64,000 nucleotides of DNA from Nocardioides conyzicola (GTDB lineage: Bacteria > Actinomycetota > Actinomycetes > Propionibacteriales > Nocardioidaceae), in contig NZ_BAABKM010000004.1 in the NCBI RefSeq assembly GCF_039543825.1, positions 248,001 to 312,000 of the forward strand, in the 5' to 3' direction. This document shows, in pieces, positions 14,900 to 23,056 of this stretch. The translations under genes were made by a program, and so were the position numbers. The notes beneath the pieces are model-generated. The model saw nothing but the letters and a program-made list of their open reading frames with translations, did not search any database and had not been told where the DNA came from. Each line of letters opens with the position of its first letter. Position 1 is the stretch's first letter.

Positions 14900-16110
14900 G
14901 GCTTGCTCCAGCTCCATTGGGTGACGGCGCGGGCGGGCGTCCAGCCGCTGAACGAGCCGATCGGCGCCGCGTGCTCGACCGACAGGCGGGTCAGCTCGCC
15001 GCCGTGCTCGCCGTACGCCCCGGCCAGGAGGGTCTCCGTCTCGAGGGTCACGCCGTGGACGACGAGCCGGCCACCAGGGGCGAGCCGCTCCAGGCAGGTC
15101 TCCAGCAGGCCGGCCGCGGTCGCTCCCCCGCCGACGAACACGGCATCGGGTGCGGGCAGGTCGGCGAGCGCATCGGGCGCGCGGCCGCGGACGACGCGCA
15201 GGCTCGGGACGCCGAGACGCGCAGCGTTGCGTCCGATCCGCGCGGCGCGCTCGTCGTCCGACTCGACCGCGATCGTCCAGGAGCGCGGGTGCGCGCGCAT
15301 CCACTCGATGCCGACCGAGCCGGCACCGGCGCCGACGTCCCAGAGCAGCTGACCGGGCTGCGGCGCCAGGCGGGCCAGGGCGCTGGCGCGCAGGTCGCGC
15401 TTGGTGAGCTGGCCGTCGTGCTCGAAGACTTCGTCGGGGAGGCCGGCCGCCCAGGCACCGACGACCGGGCCGCGGAGGTCGAGCGCGACGACGTTGAGGT
15501 CAGGGGCCGGTCCGCTCCAGGTCGCCGCGGTCGCGTCGACCCGGGACTCCTCGCCCGAGCCCAGGTTGCCGAGCACCGTCATCCCGCTGGCGCCGTACCC
15601 CTGCTCGACCAGCAGCCGGGCCAGGTCACCGGGGGTGCTCGCGTCGGAGGAGAGCACCACGACCCGCCAGCCGGGCGCCAGCTCGCGGAGGACGGCGTGC
15701 AGGTCGCGGCCGACGACGGAGACCACGGTGCTGGCCTCGGCCGACCACCCCATCCGCGCTCGCGCCAGGGCCACCGACGACAGGGCCGGCTCGATGCGTA
15801 CGGCGCCCTCGCCCAGCAGCGCGATCAGCGTCGAGCCGATCCCGGAGACCAGGGGATCGCCCGACGCGAGGGCCACGACGTCGAGGCCCGCATGGCGCTC
15901 GAGCAACGCGGGCAGGTTGTCGCGCAGCGGCGACGGCCAGGGCTCGCGGACCACGTCGAGGGTGTCCGGCAGCATCGCCAGGTGGCGGGCGCCGCCGAGG
16001 ATGACGTCCGCGGTCAGCAGCCGCCGCCAGCTCGCCTCCGGCACGCTGGTCCAGCCGTCGGCACCGATCCCGATCACGGTGATCAGGGGCTGCTGGTCGT
16101 CGGGCGGCAC
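14896..16110 (-). CDS. cobL: Precorrin-6Y C5,15-methyltransferase (decarboxylating) CobL
   Basis: 404 aa, a CbiE-CbiT fusion. The N-terminal methylase half has ITVIGIGADGWTSVPEASW and VALASGDPLVSGIG. The C-terminal Rossmann methyltransferase half, about residues 215-404, has SALARLAPQPGQLLWDVGAG followed by GSVGIEWMRAHP. CobL methylates C5 and C15 and decarboxylates the C12 acetate, giving precorrin-8X. The start ATG at 16110 lies 149 bp from the divergent kinase gene. It is coupled to cobM by a 4-nt overlap. Confidence 0.95.
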   Translation of the reverse strand: MPPDDQQPLITVIGIGADGWTSVPEASWRRLLTADVILGGARHLAMLPDTLDVVREPWPSPLRDNLPALLERHAGLDVVALASGDPLVSGIGSTLIALLGEGAVRIEPALSSVALARARMGWSAEASTVVSVVGRDLHAVLRELAPGWRVVVLSSDASTPGDLARLLVEQGYGASGMTVLGNLGSGEESRVDATAATWSGPAPDLNVVALDLRGPVVGAWAAGLPDEVFEHDGQLTKRDLRASALARLAPQPGQLLWDVGAGAGSVGIEWMRAHPRSWTIAVESDDERAARIGRNAARLGVPSLRVVRGRAPDALADLPAPDAVFVGGGATAAGLLETCLERLAPGGRLVVHGVTLETETLLAGAYGEHGGELTRLSVEHAAPIGSFSGWTPARAVTQWSWSKP

Positions 16111-16158
16111 GACGCCAGACCCTATCCGTCGTGGGTCACCGGGGTCGGTGCGAGGACT

Positions 16159-16220
16159 CCTCGGCGATCGGGAGCTGCCCCCACTCGGTAAGCCGAGCCA
16201 GCTCCCGGTAGGTGCCGAGG
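16159..16220 (-). ncRNA. Three-tier stem-loop in the cobL leader, function unknown
   Basis: Nested perfect pairings: outer CCTCGGC/GCCGAGG (16159-16165 with 16214-16220), middle GGGAGCTG/CAGCTCCC (16170-16177 with 16199-16206), inner CTCGG/CCGAG with a TAAG loop (16184-16188 with 16193-16197). It lies 49 bp upstream of the cobL start in a 149-bp divergent gap. It lacks the B12 box seen in the four cobalamin riboswitches. It could be an RNA regulator or a promoter-blocking hairpin. The strand is assigned by proximity to cobL only. Confidence 0.45.
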
Positions 16221-16259
16221 CGTTACAGCGACGGCCGCGGGTCGCCGTAGGATGCCGCG

Positions 16260-16820
16260 GTGCTGACCGCCACCGACCCGCTGCCGCACCGGCCGCGCCG
16301 GGTCGCGGTGGCCGGCGTCGCCGGGTCGGGCAAGAGCACGCTCTCGCGCCGCCTCGCCGAGATCCTCGGGCTGCCGCACACCGAGATGGACGCCCTGCAC
16401 CACGGCCCGGGATGGACGAAGCGGCCGGAGTTCGAGGCCGACGTCGACGCGGTCGTCGCTGGGGACGCGTGGGTCTGCGAGTGGCAGTACGACTACGCCC
16501 GGCCGCTCCTGACCGAGCACGCCGACCTCATGGTGTGGGTGGATCTGCCGTTCCCGCTCACCCTGGCGCGCGTCGTACGCCGGACGCTGCGCCGGCGGCT
16601 GCGTCGCGAGGAGCTGTGGAACGGCAACCGGGAGGGCCCGCTCCGCCACTTCTTCACCGACCCCGAGCACATCGTGCGCTGGGCGATCAGCACCCGGAAC
16701 CTCTACGACGAGCGCCTCCCCGCCGTCGCAGCGGCCTACCCCGGCCTCCCGATCGTCCGACTCCGGAGCCGCCGGGACGTGGACCGCTGGCTCCGGGACG
16801 TGGTCCAGCCGCTAGCCTGA
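16260..16820 (+). CDS. Small P-loop kinase/AAA protein (topology-modulation-like)
   Basis: 186 aa from the GTG at 16260. Walker A is GVAGSGKST. The following TEMDALHHGPGWTKRPEFEADVDAVV resembles the shikimate/adenylate kinase-like group annotated as topology modulation proteins. A lid-like basic stretch, RRTLRRRLRREELWNGNREG, and the C-terminal AISTRNLYDERL also fit. It probably phosphorylates a small molecule; the substrate is unknown. It precedes the chlD riboswitch and probably is not B12-regulated, so I read it as a passenger gene in the cluster. Confidence 0.82.
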   Translation: MLTATDPLPHRPRRVAVAGVAGSGKSTLSRRLAEILGLPHTEMDALHHGPGWTKRPEFEADVDAVVAGDAWVCEWQYDYARPLLTEHADLMVWVDLPFPLTLARVVRRTLRRRLRREELWNGNREGPLRHFFTDPEHIVRWAISTRNLYDERLPAVAAAYPGLPIVRLRSRRDVDRWLRDVVQPLA

Positions 16821-16827
16821 CCACGGC

Positions 16828-16935
16828 ACGAGGTGCCCCGAACGCTGGGGAGAATCTGGGAAGCCGGTGAAAGTCCGGCACAGGCCCGCTGCGGTGACCT
16901 AGGAACGTCTGGGAAGTCCGAAGACCGGCCTCGCG
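16828..16935 (+). ncRNA. Cobalamin riboswitch upstream of the chelatase gene
   Basis: GGGAAGCCGGTGAAAGTCC, GCCCGCTGCGGTGACC and the B12 box GAAGTCCGAAGACCGGCC occur in order. A closing stem can form between CGAGGTGCC and GGCCTCG. It ends about 45 bp before the chlD start and should repress the chlD-cobO-cobB-cobC operon when cobalamin is plentiful. Confidence 0.92.
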
Positions 16936-16980
16936 TCACGCATCATCCGATGTCCGTTGGCGAGCGAGCGGGAGCCTCTC

Positions 16981-18957
16981 ATGCCACAGCAGTACCCCTT
17001 CAGCGCCGTCGTCGGCTCCGACGACATGGCCCTCGCCCTCATCCTCACCACCGTCTCGCCCGACATCGGCGGCGTGCTGGTCCGCGGCGAGAAGGGCACC
17101 GCGAAGTCCACGATCGTCCGGGCGCTCGCGTCGGTCCTGCCGCCGATCGACGTCGTCGCCGGCGACCGCTTCTCCAGCGACCCGCGGGACCCGGCACCGC
17201 TGTCCCCCGACGGTCCGTTCGCGGCCGACGCCGCGGTCGAGACGCGGCCGGTCCGCCTCGTGGAGCTGCCCGTCGGCGCGACCGAGGACCGCGTGCTCGG
17301 CTCGCTGCACCTGGAGCGCGCGCTCTCCGAGGGCAAGGCGGAGTACGAGCCCGGGCTGCTCGCCAAGGCCCACCGCGGGATCCTCTATGTCGACGAGGTC
17401 AACCTGCTGCACGACCACCTGGTCGACCTGCTCCTGGACGCGGCGGCGATGGGCCGGTCGACCGTGGAGCGCGACGGTGTGTCCGTCGAGCACGCGGCCC
17501 GCTTCGTCCTCGTCGGGACGATGAACCCCGAGGAGGGCGAGCTGCGGCCGCAGCTGCTCGATCGGTTCGGGCTCACCGTCGAGGTGGCCGCGCCCCGGGA
17601 CCCCGCACTGCGGGTCGAGGTGGTCCGCCGGCGGATGGCGTACGACGCGGACCCCGACGGGTTCGGGGCGTCGTACGCCGGGTCGGAGGCCGCGCTGACC
17701 GCGCGGATCCAGGAGGCGCAGACCCGTGTCTCCGACGTCGAGCTCTCGGACGAGACGCTGCTGCAGATCGCCGAGCTGTGCGCCGCGTGCGAGGTCGACG
17801 GCATGCGCGCCGACATCGTCACCGCCCGCACCGCGGTCGCCCACGCCGCCTGGCACGGCCGCAGCTCGGTCACCACCGAGGACGTGCGCGCCGCCGCGCG
17901 CCTGGCCCTGCCGCACCGGCGGCGGCGCAACCCCTTCGACGCGCCCGGTCTCGACGAGGACCTGCTCGACCAGGTGCTCGGGGACGACGAGCCGGAGCCG
18001 GAGCCGGAGCCGCCCGGCGGCGGTGACGACGGGGGCGGCGGCGGCGACCCGACCCCGACCGATCCCGACGGGGCGTCGTCCGGGGACAGCCAGGGGTCAC
18101 CCCCACCGCCCGACGTCTCGGAGGGAGCGAGCACGGGGGGCGGTCAGTCGACCGTCGGCGCCGGCGCGACGTACCGGCCGAAGCTGTTCACCGTCCGCGG
18201 CACCGGGGCCGGGGAGGCGGGCAAGCGCAGCCGTGCGGTCACCGACAACGGGCGCCGGACCGGCTCACGCGCCGGGCAGCGCGGGCCGCTGCACCTGACC
18301 GAGACGATCCGCGCGGCGGCGCCGTACCAGCTGGCGCGCGGTCGTACGGCGGGCCGGCTGCTGCTGCGATCCGAGGACCTGCGGGTGGCGACGCGCGAAG
18401 GCCAGGAGTCCAACCTGGTGCTCTTCTGCGTCGATGCCTCCGGCTCGATGGCGGCGCGCAAGCGGATGGAGCAGGTGAAGGCGGCCATCGTGTCGCTGCT
18501 GCTCGACGCCTACCAGCGGCGCGACAAGGTCGGGCTGGTGACGTTCCGCGGCAGCGCCGCGGACCTCGCGCTGCCGCCGACGTACTCCGTCGACATCGCG
18601 GCCAGCCGGCTGCAGGTGATGCCCGCCGGCGGCCGCACCCCGCTGGCCGAGGGCCTGCTCGAGGCCGCGCGGGTGCTCGAGCTGGAGCGCGTCCGCGACC
18701 CGCGCCGCCGCCCGCTCCTGGTCGTGGTCACCGACGGACGGGCGACGAGCGGCAACGCCGCGGTCGAGCGGTCACGCCAGGCGGCGGGCCACCTCGCGAG
18801 GACCGGCGTGGACAGCCTGGTGGTCGACTGCGAGAGCGGCGGCTTCCGCCTCGGCCTGGCCGAGGTGCTCGCGGAGCACCTCGGAGCCGAGCACGTGCCG
18901 ATCGCGGAGGTCAGCGCCGAGGCCCTGACCTTGGCGATCCGCGGACGGGCGGCCTGA
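16981..18957 (+). CDS. ChlI/ChlD-type subunit of aerobic cobaltochelatase
   Basis: 658 aa from the ATG at 16981, chosen over an in-frame TTG at 16957 because GGGAG precedes it. Residues about 1-330 form an AAA+ module (Walker A GEKGTAKST about 36-44; ILYVDEVNLL; GTMNPEEGELRPQLLDRFGL). An acidic/Gly/Pro-rich linker, about 335-400, leads to a von Willebrand A domain with the MIDAS motif DASGS (about 485-489). With CobN it inserts Co2+ into hydrogenobyrinic acid a,c-diamide, using ATP. This single fused protein replaces CobS/CobT of alphaproteobacteria. cobN lies at 29.7-33.2 kb. Confidence 0.92.
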   Translation: MPQQYPFSAVVGSDDMALALILTTVSPDIGGVLVRGEKGTAKSTIVRALASVLPPIDVVAGDRFSSDPRDPAPLSPDGPFAADAAVETRPVRLVELPVGATEDRVLGSLHLERALSEGKAEYEPGLLAKAHRGILYVDEVNLLHDHLVDLLLDAAAMGRSTVERDGVSVEHAARFVLVGTMNPEEGELRPQLLDRFGLTVEVAAPRDPALRVEVVRRRMAYDADPDGFGASYAGSEAALTARIQEAQTRVSDVELSDETLLQIAELCAACEVDGMRADIVTARTAVAHAAWHGRSSVTTEDVRAAARLALPHRRRRNPFDAPGLDEDLLDQVLGDDEPEPEPEPPGGGDDGGGGGDPTPTDPDGASSGDSQGSPPPPDVSEGASTGGGQSTVGAGATYRPKLFTVRGTGAGEAGKRSRAVTDNGRRTGSRAGQRGPLHLTETIRAAAPYQLARGRTAGRLLLRSEDLRVATREGQESNLVLFCVDASGSMAARKRMEQVKAAIVSLLLDAYQRRDKVGLVTFRGSAADLALPPTYSVDIAASRLQVMPAGGRTPLAEGLLEAARVLELERVRDPRRRPLLVVVTDGRATSGNAAVERSRQAAGHLARTGVDSLVVDCESGGFRLGLAEVLAEHLGAEHVPIAEVSAEALTLAIRGRAA

Positions 18958-18958
18958 C

Positions 18959-19573
18959 GTGCCGCAGGGACGGCCGACGATCGTGCCGGACGACGGCCTC
19001 ACCACCGCCCAGCGGCGCAGCCAGCCGCTGCTGATGGTCAACACCGGCGACGGCAAGGGCAAGTCGACCGCGGCCTTCGGGCTCGCGATCCGTGCCTGGA
19101 ACCAGGGCTGGGACGTCGGGGTCTTCCAGTTCGTGAAGTCCGCCAAGTGGCGCATCGGCGAGCAGACCGTGCTCGAACGCCTCGGCGAGCTGCACACCCA
19201 GACCGGCGAGGGCGGCCCGGTCGAGTGGCACAAGATGGGCTCGGGCTGGTCGTGGTCGCGCAAGGCCGGGGATGCCGAGGACCACGCCGCCGACGCGGCG
19301 TCCGGCTGGGCCGAGATCAAGCGCCGGCTCGCCGCCGAGACCCACGACCTCTACGTGCTGGACGAGTTCACCTACCCGATGGAGTGGGGCTGGGTCGACG
19401 TCGACGACGTCGTGGAGACGCTGGCGAACCGGCCCGGCCGGCAGTACGTCGTCGTCACCGGCCGCCGCGCCCACCCCCGCCTCGTCGAGGTCGCCGACCT
19501 GGTCACCGAGATGACCAAGGTCAAGCACCAGATGGACCGCGGGCAGAAGGGCCAGAAGGGCATCGAGTGGTAG
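18959..19573 (+). CDS. cobO: Corrinoid adenosyltransferase CobO
   Basis: 204 aa from the GTG at 18959, one base past the chlD stop. The nucleotide-binding NTGDGKGKSTAAFGLAIRA and the conserved WNQGWDVGVFQFVKS, LDEFTYPMEWGW and VVVTGRRAHPRLVEVADLVTEM define the CobO/BtuR family. It adenosylates the upper ligand of cob(I)yrinic acid a,c-diamide or other corrinoids from ATP. It ends in the typical basic tail KGQKGIEW. Its stop overlaps the cobB start by 7 nt. Confidence 0.95.
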   Translation: MPQGRPTIVPDDGLTTAQRRSQPLLMVNTGDGKGKSTAAFGLAIRAWNQGWDVGVFQFVKSAKWRIGEQTVLERLGELHTQTGEGGPVEWHKMGSGWSWSRKAGDAEDHAADAASGWAEIKRRLAAETHDLYVLDEFTYPMEWGWVDVDDVVETLANRPGRQYVVVTGRRAHPRLVEVADLVTEMTKVKHQMDRGQKGQKGIEW

Positions 19574-20874
19574 CCCTGCCGCGGATCGTGGTCGCCGCCC
19601 CCGCCACCGGGCAGGGCAAGACGACCATCGCCACCGGGCTGATGGCCGCGCTGACCCGGGCGGGGCACGTCGTGTCCGGTCACAAGGTCGGGCCGGACTA
19701 CATCGACCCCGGCTACCACGCGCTGGCGTGCGGCCGCCCCGGTCGCAACCTCGACCCGCACCTGGTGGGCGAGGAGCGCATCGTGCCGCTCCTGCTGCAC
19801 GGTGCCGCCGGTGCCGACGTCGCCGTCGTCGAGGGCGTGATGGGGCTCTTCGACGGCAAGATCGGCGGACGCGGCTTCTCCTCGACCGCCCACGTCGCGA
19901 CCCTGACCCGCTCCCCGGTCGTCCTGGTCGTCGACATCTCCCGCTCGTCGCGGTCGATCGGCGCCGTCGTCCACGGCATGGCCACCTGGGACCCGGACGT
20001 GCAGGTCGCCGGCGTGATCCTCAACCAGGCCGGCTCGCCGCGGCACGCCCGCGAGGTGGCCGACTCGATCCACCTGCCGGTCCTGGGCACGATCGGGCGC
20101 GACCCCGACCTCGCCGTACCGTCCCGGCACCTCGGCCTGGTGCCCGCCGCCGAGCGCGACGAGGCCCGGCACGCGCTGGACACCCTGGCCGAGCGGATCG
20201 CCGAGCTGGTGGACCTGGACGCGGTGCTCGCGCTCGCCCGGTCCGCGCCCGACCTGGACGCAGATCCCTGGGATCCGGCTCGCGAGGTCGCGGCCTCCGG
20301 GACCGACAGGCCCGTGGTGGCGATGGCGGGCGGGCGGGCGTTCACGTTCCGGTACGCCGAGACGGAGGAGCTGCTCCGGGCGGCGGGCTGCACGGTGGTG
20401 GGCTTCGACCCGATGGTCGACCCGCGCCTGCCCGACGGCACCGCGGGCATCTACCTCGGGGGCGGCTTCCCCGAGGTGCACGCCTGCGAGCTCACCGACA
20501 ACGTGGTGCTCCGGCGCGAGCTCGGGGCGGCGATCGCGGACGGCGTCCCGACCGTGGCCGAGTGCGCCGGGCTGCTCTACCTGTGCGAGGCACTGGACTC
20601 CTCCCCCATGGTCGGCGCGATCGCGGCGCGAGCCGAGATGACCGAGCGGCTGACGTTGAGGTATCCCACGATGACGGCGACCACCGACAGCCTCCTGACC
20701 CGTGCGGGCGAGGCCGTCACCGGGCACGAGTTCCACCGCACCCAGGTGACGCCACCCGGCGGCGAGCTCGGCTACCTCGGACCCACGCTGTACGCGTCGT
20801 ACCTCCACACCCACTGGGCCGGCCACCCGCAGCTGGCCCGACGCTTCGCGGACGCGGTGCACGCCCGTGGATGA
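19567..20874 (+). CDS. cobB: Hydrogenobyrinic acid a,c-diamide synthase CobB
   Basis: 435 aa from the GTG at 19567. The N-terminal synthetase domain has P-loop APATGQGKTT, HKVGPDYIDPGYH and EGVMGLFDG. The C-terminal class I glutamine amidotransferase-like domain has the nucleophile in VAECAGLLYL and the late GHEFHRTQV and YLHTHW. It amidates the a and c side chains using glutamine and ATP, making the chelatase substrate. It overlaps cobO by 7 nt and cobC by 8 nt. Confidence 0.95.
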   Translation: MVALPRIVVAAPATGQGKTTIATGLMAALTRAGHVVSGHKVGPDYIDPGYHALACGRPGRNLDPHLVGEERIVPLLLHGAAGADVAVVEGVMGLFDGKIGGRGFSSTAHVATLTRSPVVLVVDISRSSRSIGAVVHGMATWDPDVQVAGVILNQAGSPRHAREVADSIHLPVLGTIGRDPDLAVPSRHLGLVPAAERDEARHALDTLAERIAELVDLDAVLALARSAPDLDADPWDPAREVAASGTDRPVVAMAGGRAFTFRYAETEELLRAAGCTVVGFDPMVDPRLPDGTAGIYLGGGFPEVHACELTDNVVLRRELGAAIADGVPTVAECAGLLYLCEALDSSPMVGAIAARAEMTERLTLRYPTMTATTDSLLTRAGEAVTGHEFHRTQVTPPGGELGYLGPTLYASYLHTHWAGHPQLARRFADAVHARG

Positions 20875-21883
20875 CCCGCTGCGCCACCACGGCGACGTGG
20901 AGGTGGGTGCGGGCCTCGTCGACTTCGCCGTCAACGTGTACGCCGGGCCGCGACCGCCCTGGCTCGACGCCGCCCTCCACCAGGGCCTGGACCAGGCCGG
21001 CAGCTACCCGTCGGCCTCGGCCGCGGAGACGGCGATCGCCGCCCGGCACGGCCGGCATCCCACCGAGGTGCTGGCGACCGCCGGCGCCGCCGAGGCCTTC
21101 TCGCTCGTCGCCCGGCTGCGGCCGTGGCGCCGTCCGGTCGTCGTGCACCCGCAGTTCACCGAGCCGCACGCCGCCCTGCTGCAGGCCGGGCGCGCGGTCA
21201 CCGAGGTGGTGCTCCCCGAGCCGTTCGAGCTCGACCCCGGCACCGTCCCCGACGACGCGGACCTCGTCGTCGTCGGCAACCCGACCAACCCCACCGGCGT
21301 CCTGCATCCCGCACCCGCCCTCACCGCGCTGCTGCGGCCCGGTCGGCTGGTCGTCGTGGACGAGGCGTTCATGGACGCCGTGCCCGGCGAGGTCGCGACG
21401 CTCACCGGTCACCGCGACCCCGGACTGCTGGTCATCCGGAGCCTGACCAAGCACTGGGGCATCCCCGGCGTACGCGCCGGATACCTGCTCGCCGACGCCG
21501 CGCTCGTCGCCGAGCTGCGCGCCGGCCAGGTGCCCTGGTCGGTCGCCAGCACGGCCGCCGCCGCGATGGTCGCGTGCTCCGGCGACGCGGCGGTCACCGA
21601 GGCGCAACGCCGCGCCGTACAGATCGGCGAGTGGCGACGCGACCTCGAGCAATCCCTGTCAACCATGGGGATCCACCACATCCCGTCCCAGGCGAGCTTC
21701 GTGCTCGCCGAGGTGGGCGACCGCGCGCACGCGGTGCTCCGACGGGCCGGGATCGCCGTACGTCGCGCCGACACGTTCCCCGGCCTGGGCCCGTCCTGGG
21801 TGCGGATCGCGGTGCGTCCACCCGAGCAGACGAGATCACTCCTGGATGCTCTGTCCGCGCTCGGTCCCGATGCCCTAGGCTGA
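20867..21883 (+). CDS. cobC: CobC/CobD-like PLP aminotransferase-fold protein
   Basis: 338 aa from the GTG at 20867. It is a fold-type I PLP enzyme: HHGDVEVGAGLVDFAVNVY, VVVGNPTNPTGVLHP, VVDEAFMD and the PLP lysine in IRSLTKHWGIPGVRAGY. This group includes threonine-phosphate decarboxylase, which makes the (R)-1-aminopropan-2-ol phosphate linker that joins the corrin to the nucleotide loop. Placement after cobB supports this. Exact chemistry, decarboxylase versus the less defined CobC role in aerobic organisms, is inferred. Confidence 0.88.
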   Translation: MDDPLRHHGDVEVGAGLVDFAVNVYAGPRPPWLDAALHQGLDQAGSYPSASAAETAIAARHGRHPTEVLATAGAAEAFSLVARLRPWRRPVVVHPQFTEPHAALLQAGRAVTEVVLPEPFELDPGTVPDDADLVVVGNPTNPTGVLHPAPALTALLRPGRLVVVDEAFMDAVPGEVATLTGHRDPGLLVIRSLTKHWGIPGVRAGYLLADAALVAELRAGQVPWSVASTAAAAMVACSGDAAVTEAQRRAVQIGEWRRDLEQSLSTMGIHHIPSQASFVLAEVGDRAHAVLRRAGIAVRRADTFPGLGPSWVRIAVRPPEQTRSLLDALSALGPDALG

Positions 21884-21884
21884 C

Positions 21885-21990
21885 CGCGCGGGCACGAGGA
21901 AGCCGGTGAGACTCCGGCACAGTCGCGCTACTGTGACATCGCCTCCGAGCACCATCCGGGGAGCGGTGAAGTCAGACCCAAAGGTCCGCT
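21885..21990 (+). ncRNA. Cobalamin riboswitch upstream of cbtBA
   Basis: AGGAAGCCGGTGAGACTCC, CACAGTCGCGCTACTGTGAC and the B12 box GAAGTCAGACCC are in order. Downstream, a 6-bp hairpin (CAGGGA/TCCCTG) lies just before the GAGGAGG ribosome binding site. In addition, GCCTCC (21941-21946) is complementary to GGAGGC (22026-22031) of that site, suggesting translational control. It governs cobalt import and the cobT-cobS genes that follow. Confidence 0.92.
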
Positions 21991-22036
21991 TCCACCCATT
22001 CGAACAGGGACGCACGTATCCCTGAGGAGGCATCAC

Positions 22037-22258
22037 ATGTCACAGTCGTCTGCTGCACCCATCTCCGGCTCCGCCGTCGAGATCCCGTCGATCCCCTTCC
22101 GCGAGATCCTCCCGTGGGCCATCTTCTTCGGCCTGCTCGCGATCCTCGGGCTCTTCTTCATCAGTGCCGACCAGGGGGCCGTCTCGATCCCCACCGGCAA
22201 CGCGGTCCACGAGTGGGTCCACGACAGCCGGCACCTGCTCGGCTACCCCTGCCACTGA
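22037..22258 (+). CDS. cbtB: Cobalt transporter subunit CbtB
   Basis: 73 aa with one transmembrane helix (LPWAIFFGLLAILGLFFIS) and a His-bearing C-terminus HEWVHDSRHLLGYPCH, the CbtB signature thought to bind cobalt. A strong GAGGAGG lies 6 bp upstream of the ATG. It sits directly behind a B12 riboswitch and 15 bp ahead of cbtA, its expected membrane partner. This pairing is the established cobalt uptake module in many aerobic B12 producers. Confidence 0.9.
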   Translation: MSQSSAAPISGSAVEIPSIPFREILPWAIFFGLLAILGLFFISADQGAVSIPTGNAVHEWVHDSRHLLGYPCH

Positions 22259-22273
22259 GGGCGGGTCGCTGAG

Positions 22274-23056
22274 ATGACCGCACGAGCCCTGCTCGTGAGG
22301 GGGCTGCTCGTCGGCCTCCTCGCCGGATTCGCCACGTTCCTCGTCGCCTACGAGGTCGGGGAACCCCACGTCCAGACCGCGATCGCCCTCGAGGAGGCCG
22401 GCTCCGCTGCCGATGCCCCCCACGCCGAGGACGCCACCGCGGGCCACACCCACGAGGAGGACGGCACCGTCGTCTCCCGGCACGACCAGCGCACCTGGGG
22501 CCTGCTCACCGGCACCCTGGTCGTCGGCACCGCACTCGGCGGGATCGTCGCGCTGCTGGCCGCCGCGGCCGTCGGTCGGCTGGGCCGGATGACACCCGGG
22601 CAGTCGACCGCGACCGTCGCCCTGATCGGCTTCGTGTCGTTCGCGCTGGTGCCGTTCCTCAAGTACCCCGCCACGCCACCGGCCGTCGGCAACGGCGAGA
22701 CCATCGGCGACCGGACCAGCTGGTACTTCGCCTTCATGCTGATCTCCCTCGCGTTCGCCGCCCTGTCGACCCTCCTCGCCGTCCGGGTCGCCGAGAACTC
22801 CGGTGCCTATGCCGGCGTCCTGTCCGGCGTCGGTCTGTACGTCGTCGCGATGGTCGTCGCCGGCCAGCTGCTGCCGACCGTCAACGAGATCGGCGACTTC
22901 CCGGCCGACGTGCTCTGGTACTTCCGCCGCGCCTCCCTGATCACGTTCGCCACGATGTGGGCCGTGATCGGGATCGGCCTCACCGGCCTGATCGGTCGCC
23001 GGTACCGGCAGGACGTCCAGCAGGCCGCGCGCCGCGAGCTGGCGGCCAGCCTGTGA
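22274..23056 (+). CDS. cbtA: Cobalt transporter subunit CbtA
   Basis: 260 aa with about six hydrophobic segments (VRGLLVGLLAGFATFLVAYE, GTLVVGTALGGIVALLAAAA, WYFAFMLISLAFAALSTLLA and others). A His-rich loop, HAEDATAGHTHEEDG, likely binds metal. The conserved FLKYPATPPAVG is a CbtA hallmark. It is co-transcribed with cbtB and its TGA overlaps the cobT GTG (GTGA). The protein is an integral cytoplasmic-membrane cobalt permease. Confidence 0.92.
   Translation: MTARALLVRGLLVGLLAGFATFLVAYEVGEPHVQTAIALEEAGSAADAPHAEDATAGHTHEEDGTVVSRHDQRTWGLLTGTLVVGTALGGIVALLAAAAVGRLGRMTPGQSTATVALIGFVSFALVPFLKYPATPPAVGNGETIGDRTSWYFAFMLISLAFAALSTLLAVRVAENSGAYAGVLSGVGLYVVAMVVAGQLLPTVNEIGDFPADVLWYFRRASLITFATMWAVIGIGLTGLIGRRYRQDVQQAARRELAASL

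Noticed and set aside
16111..16259. Fifth cobalamin riboswitch upstream of cobL
   Set aside because: The stem-loop there lacks the B12 box and the conserved core segments seen in the other four.
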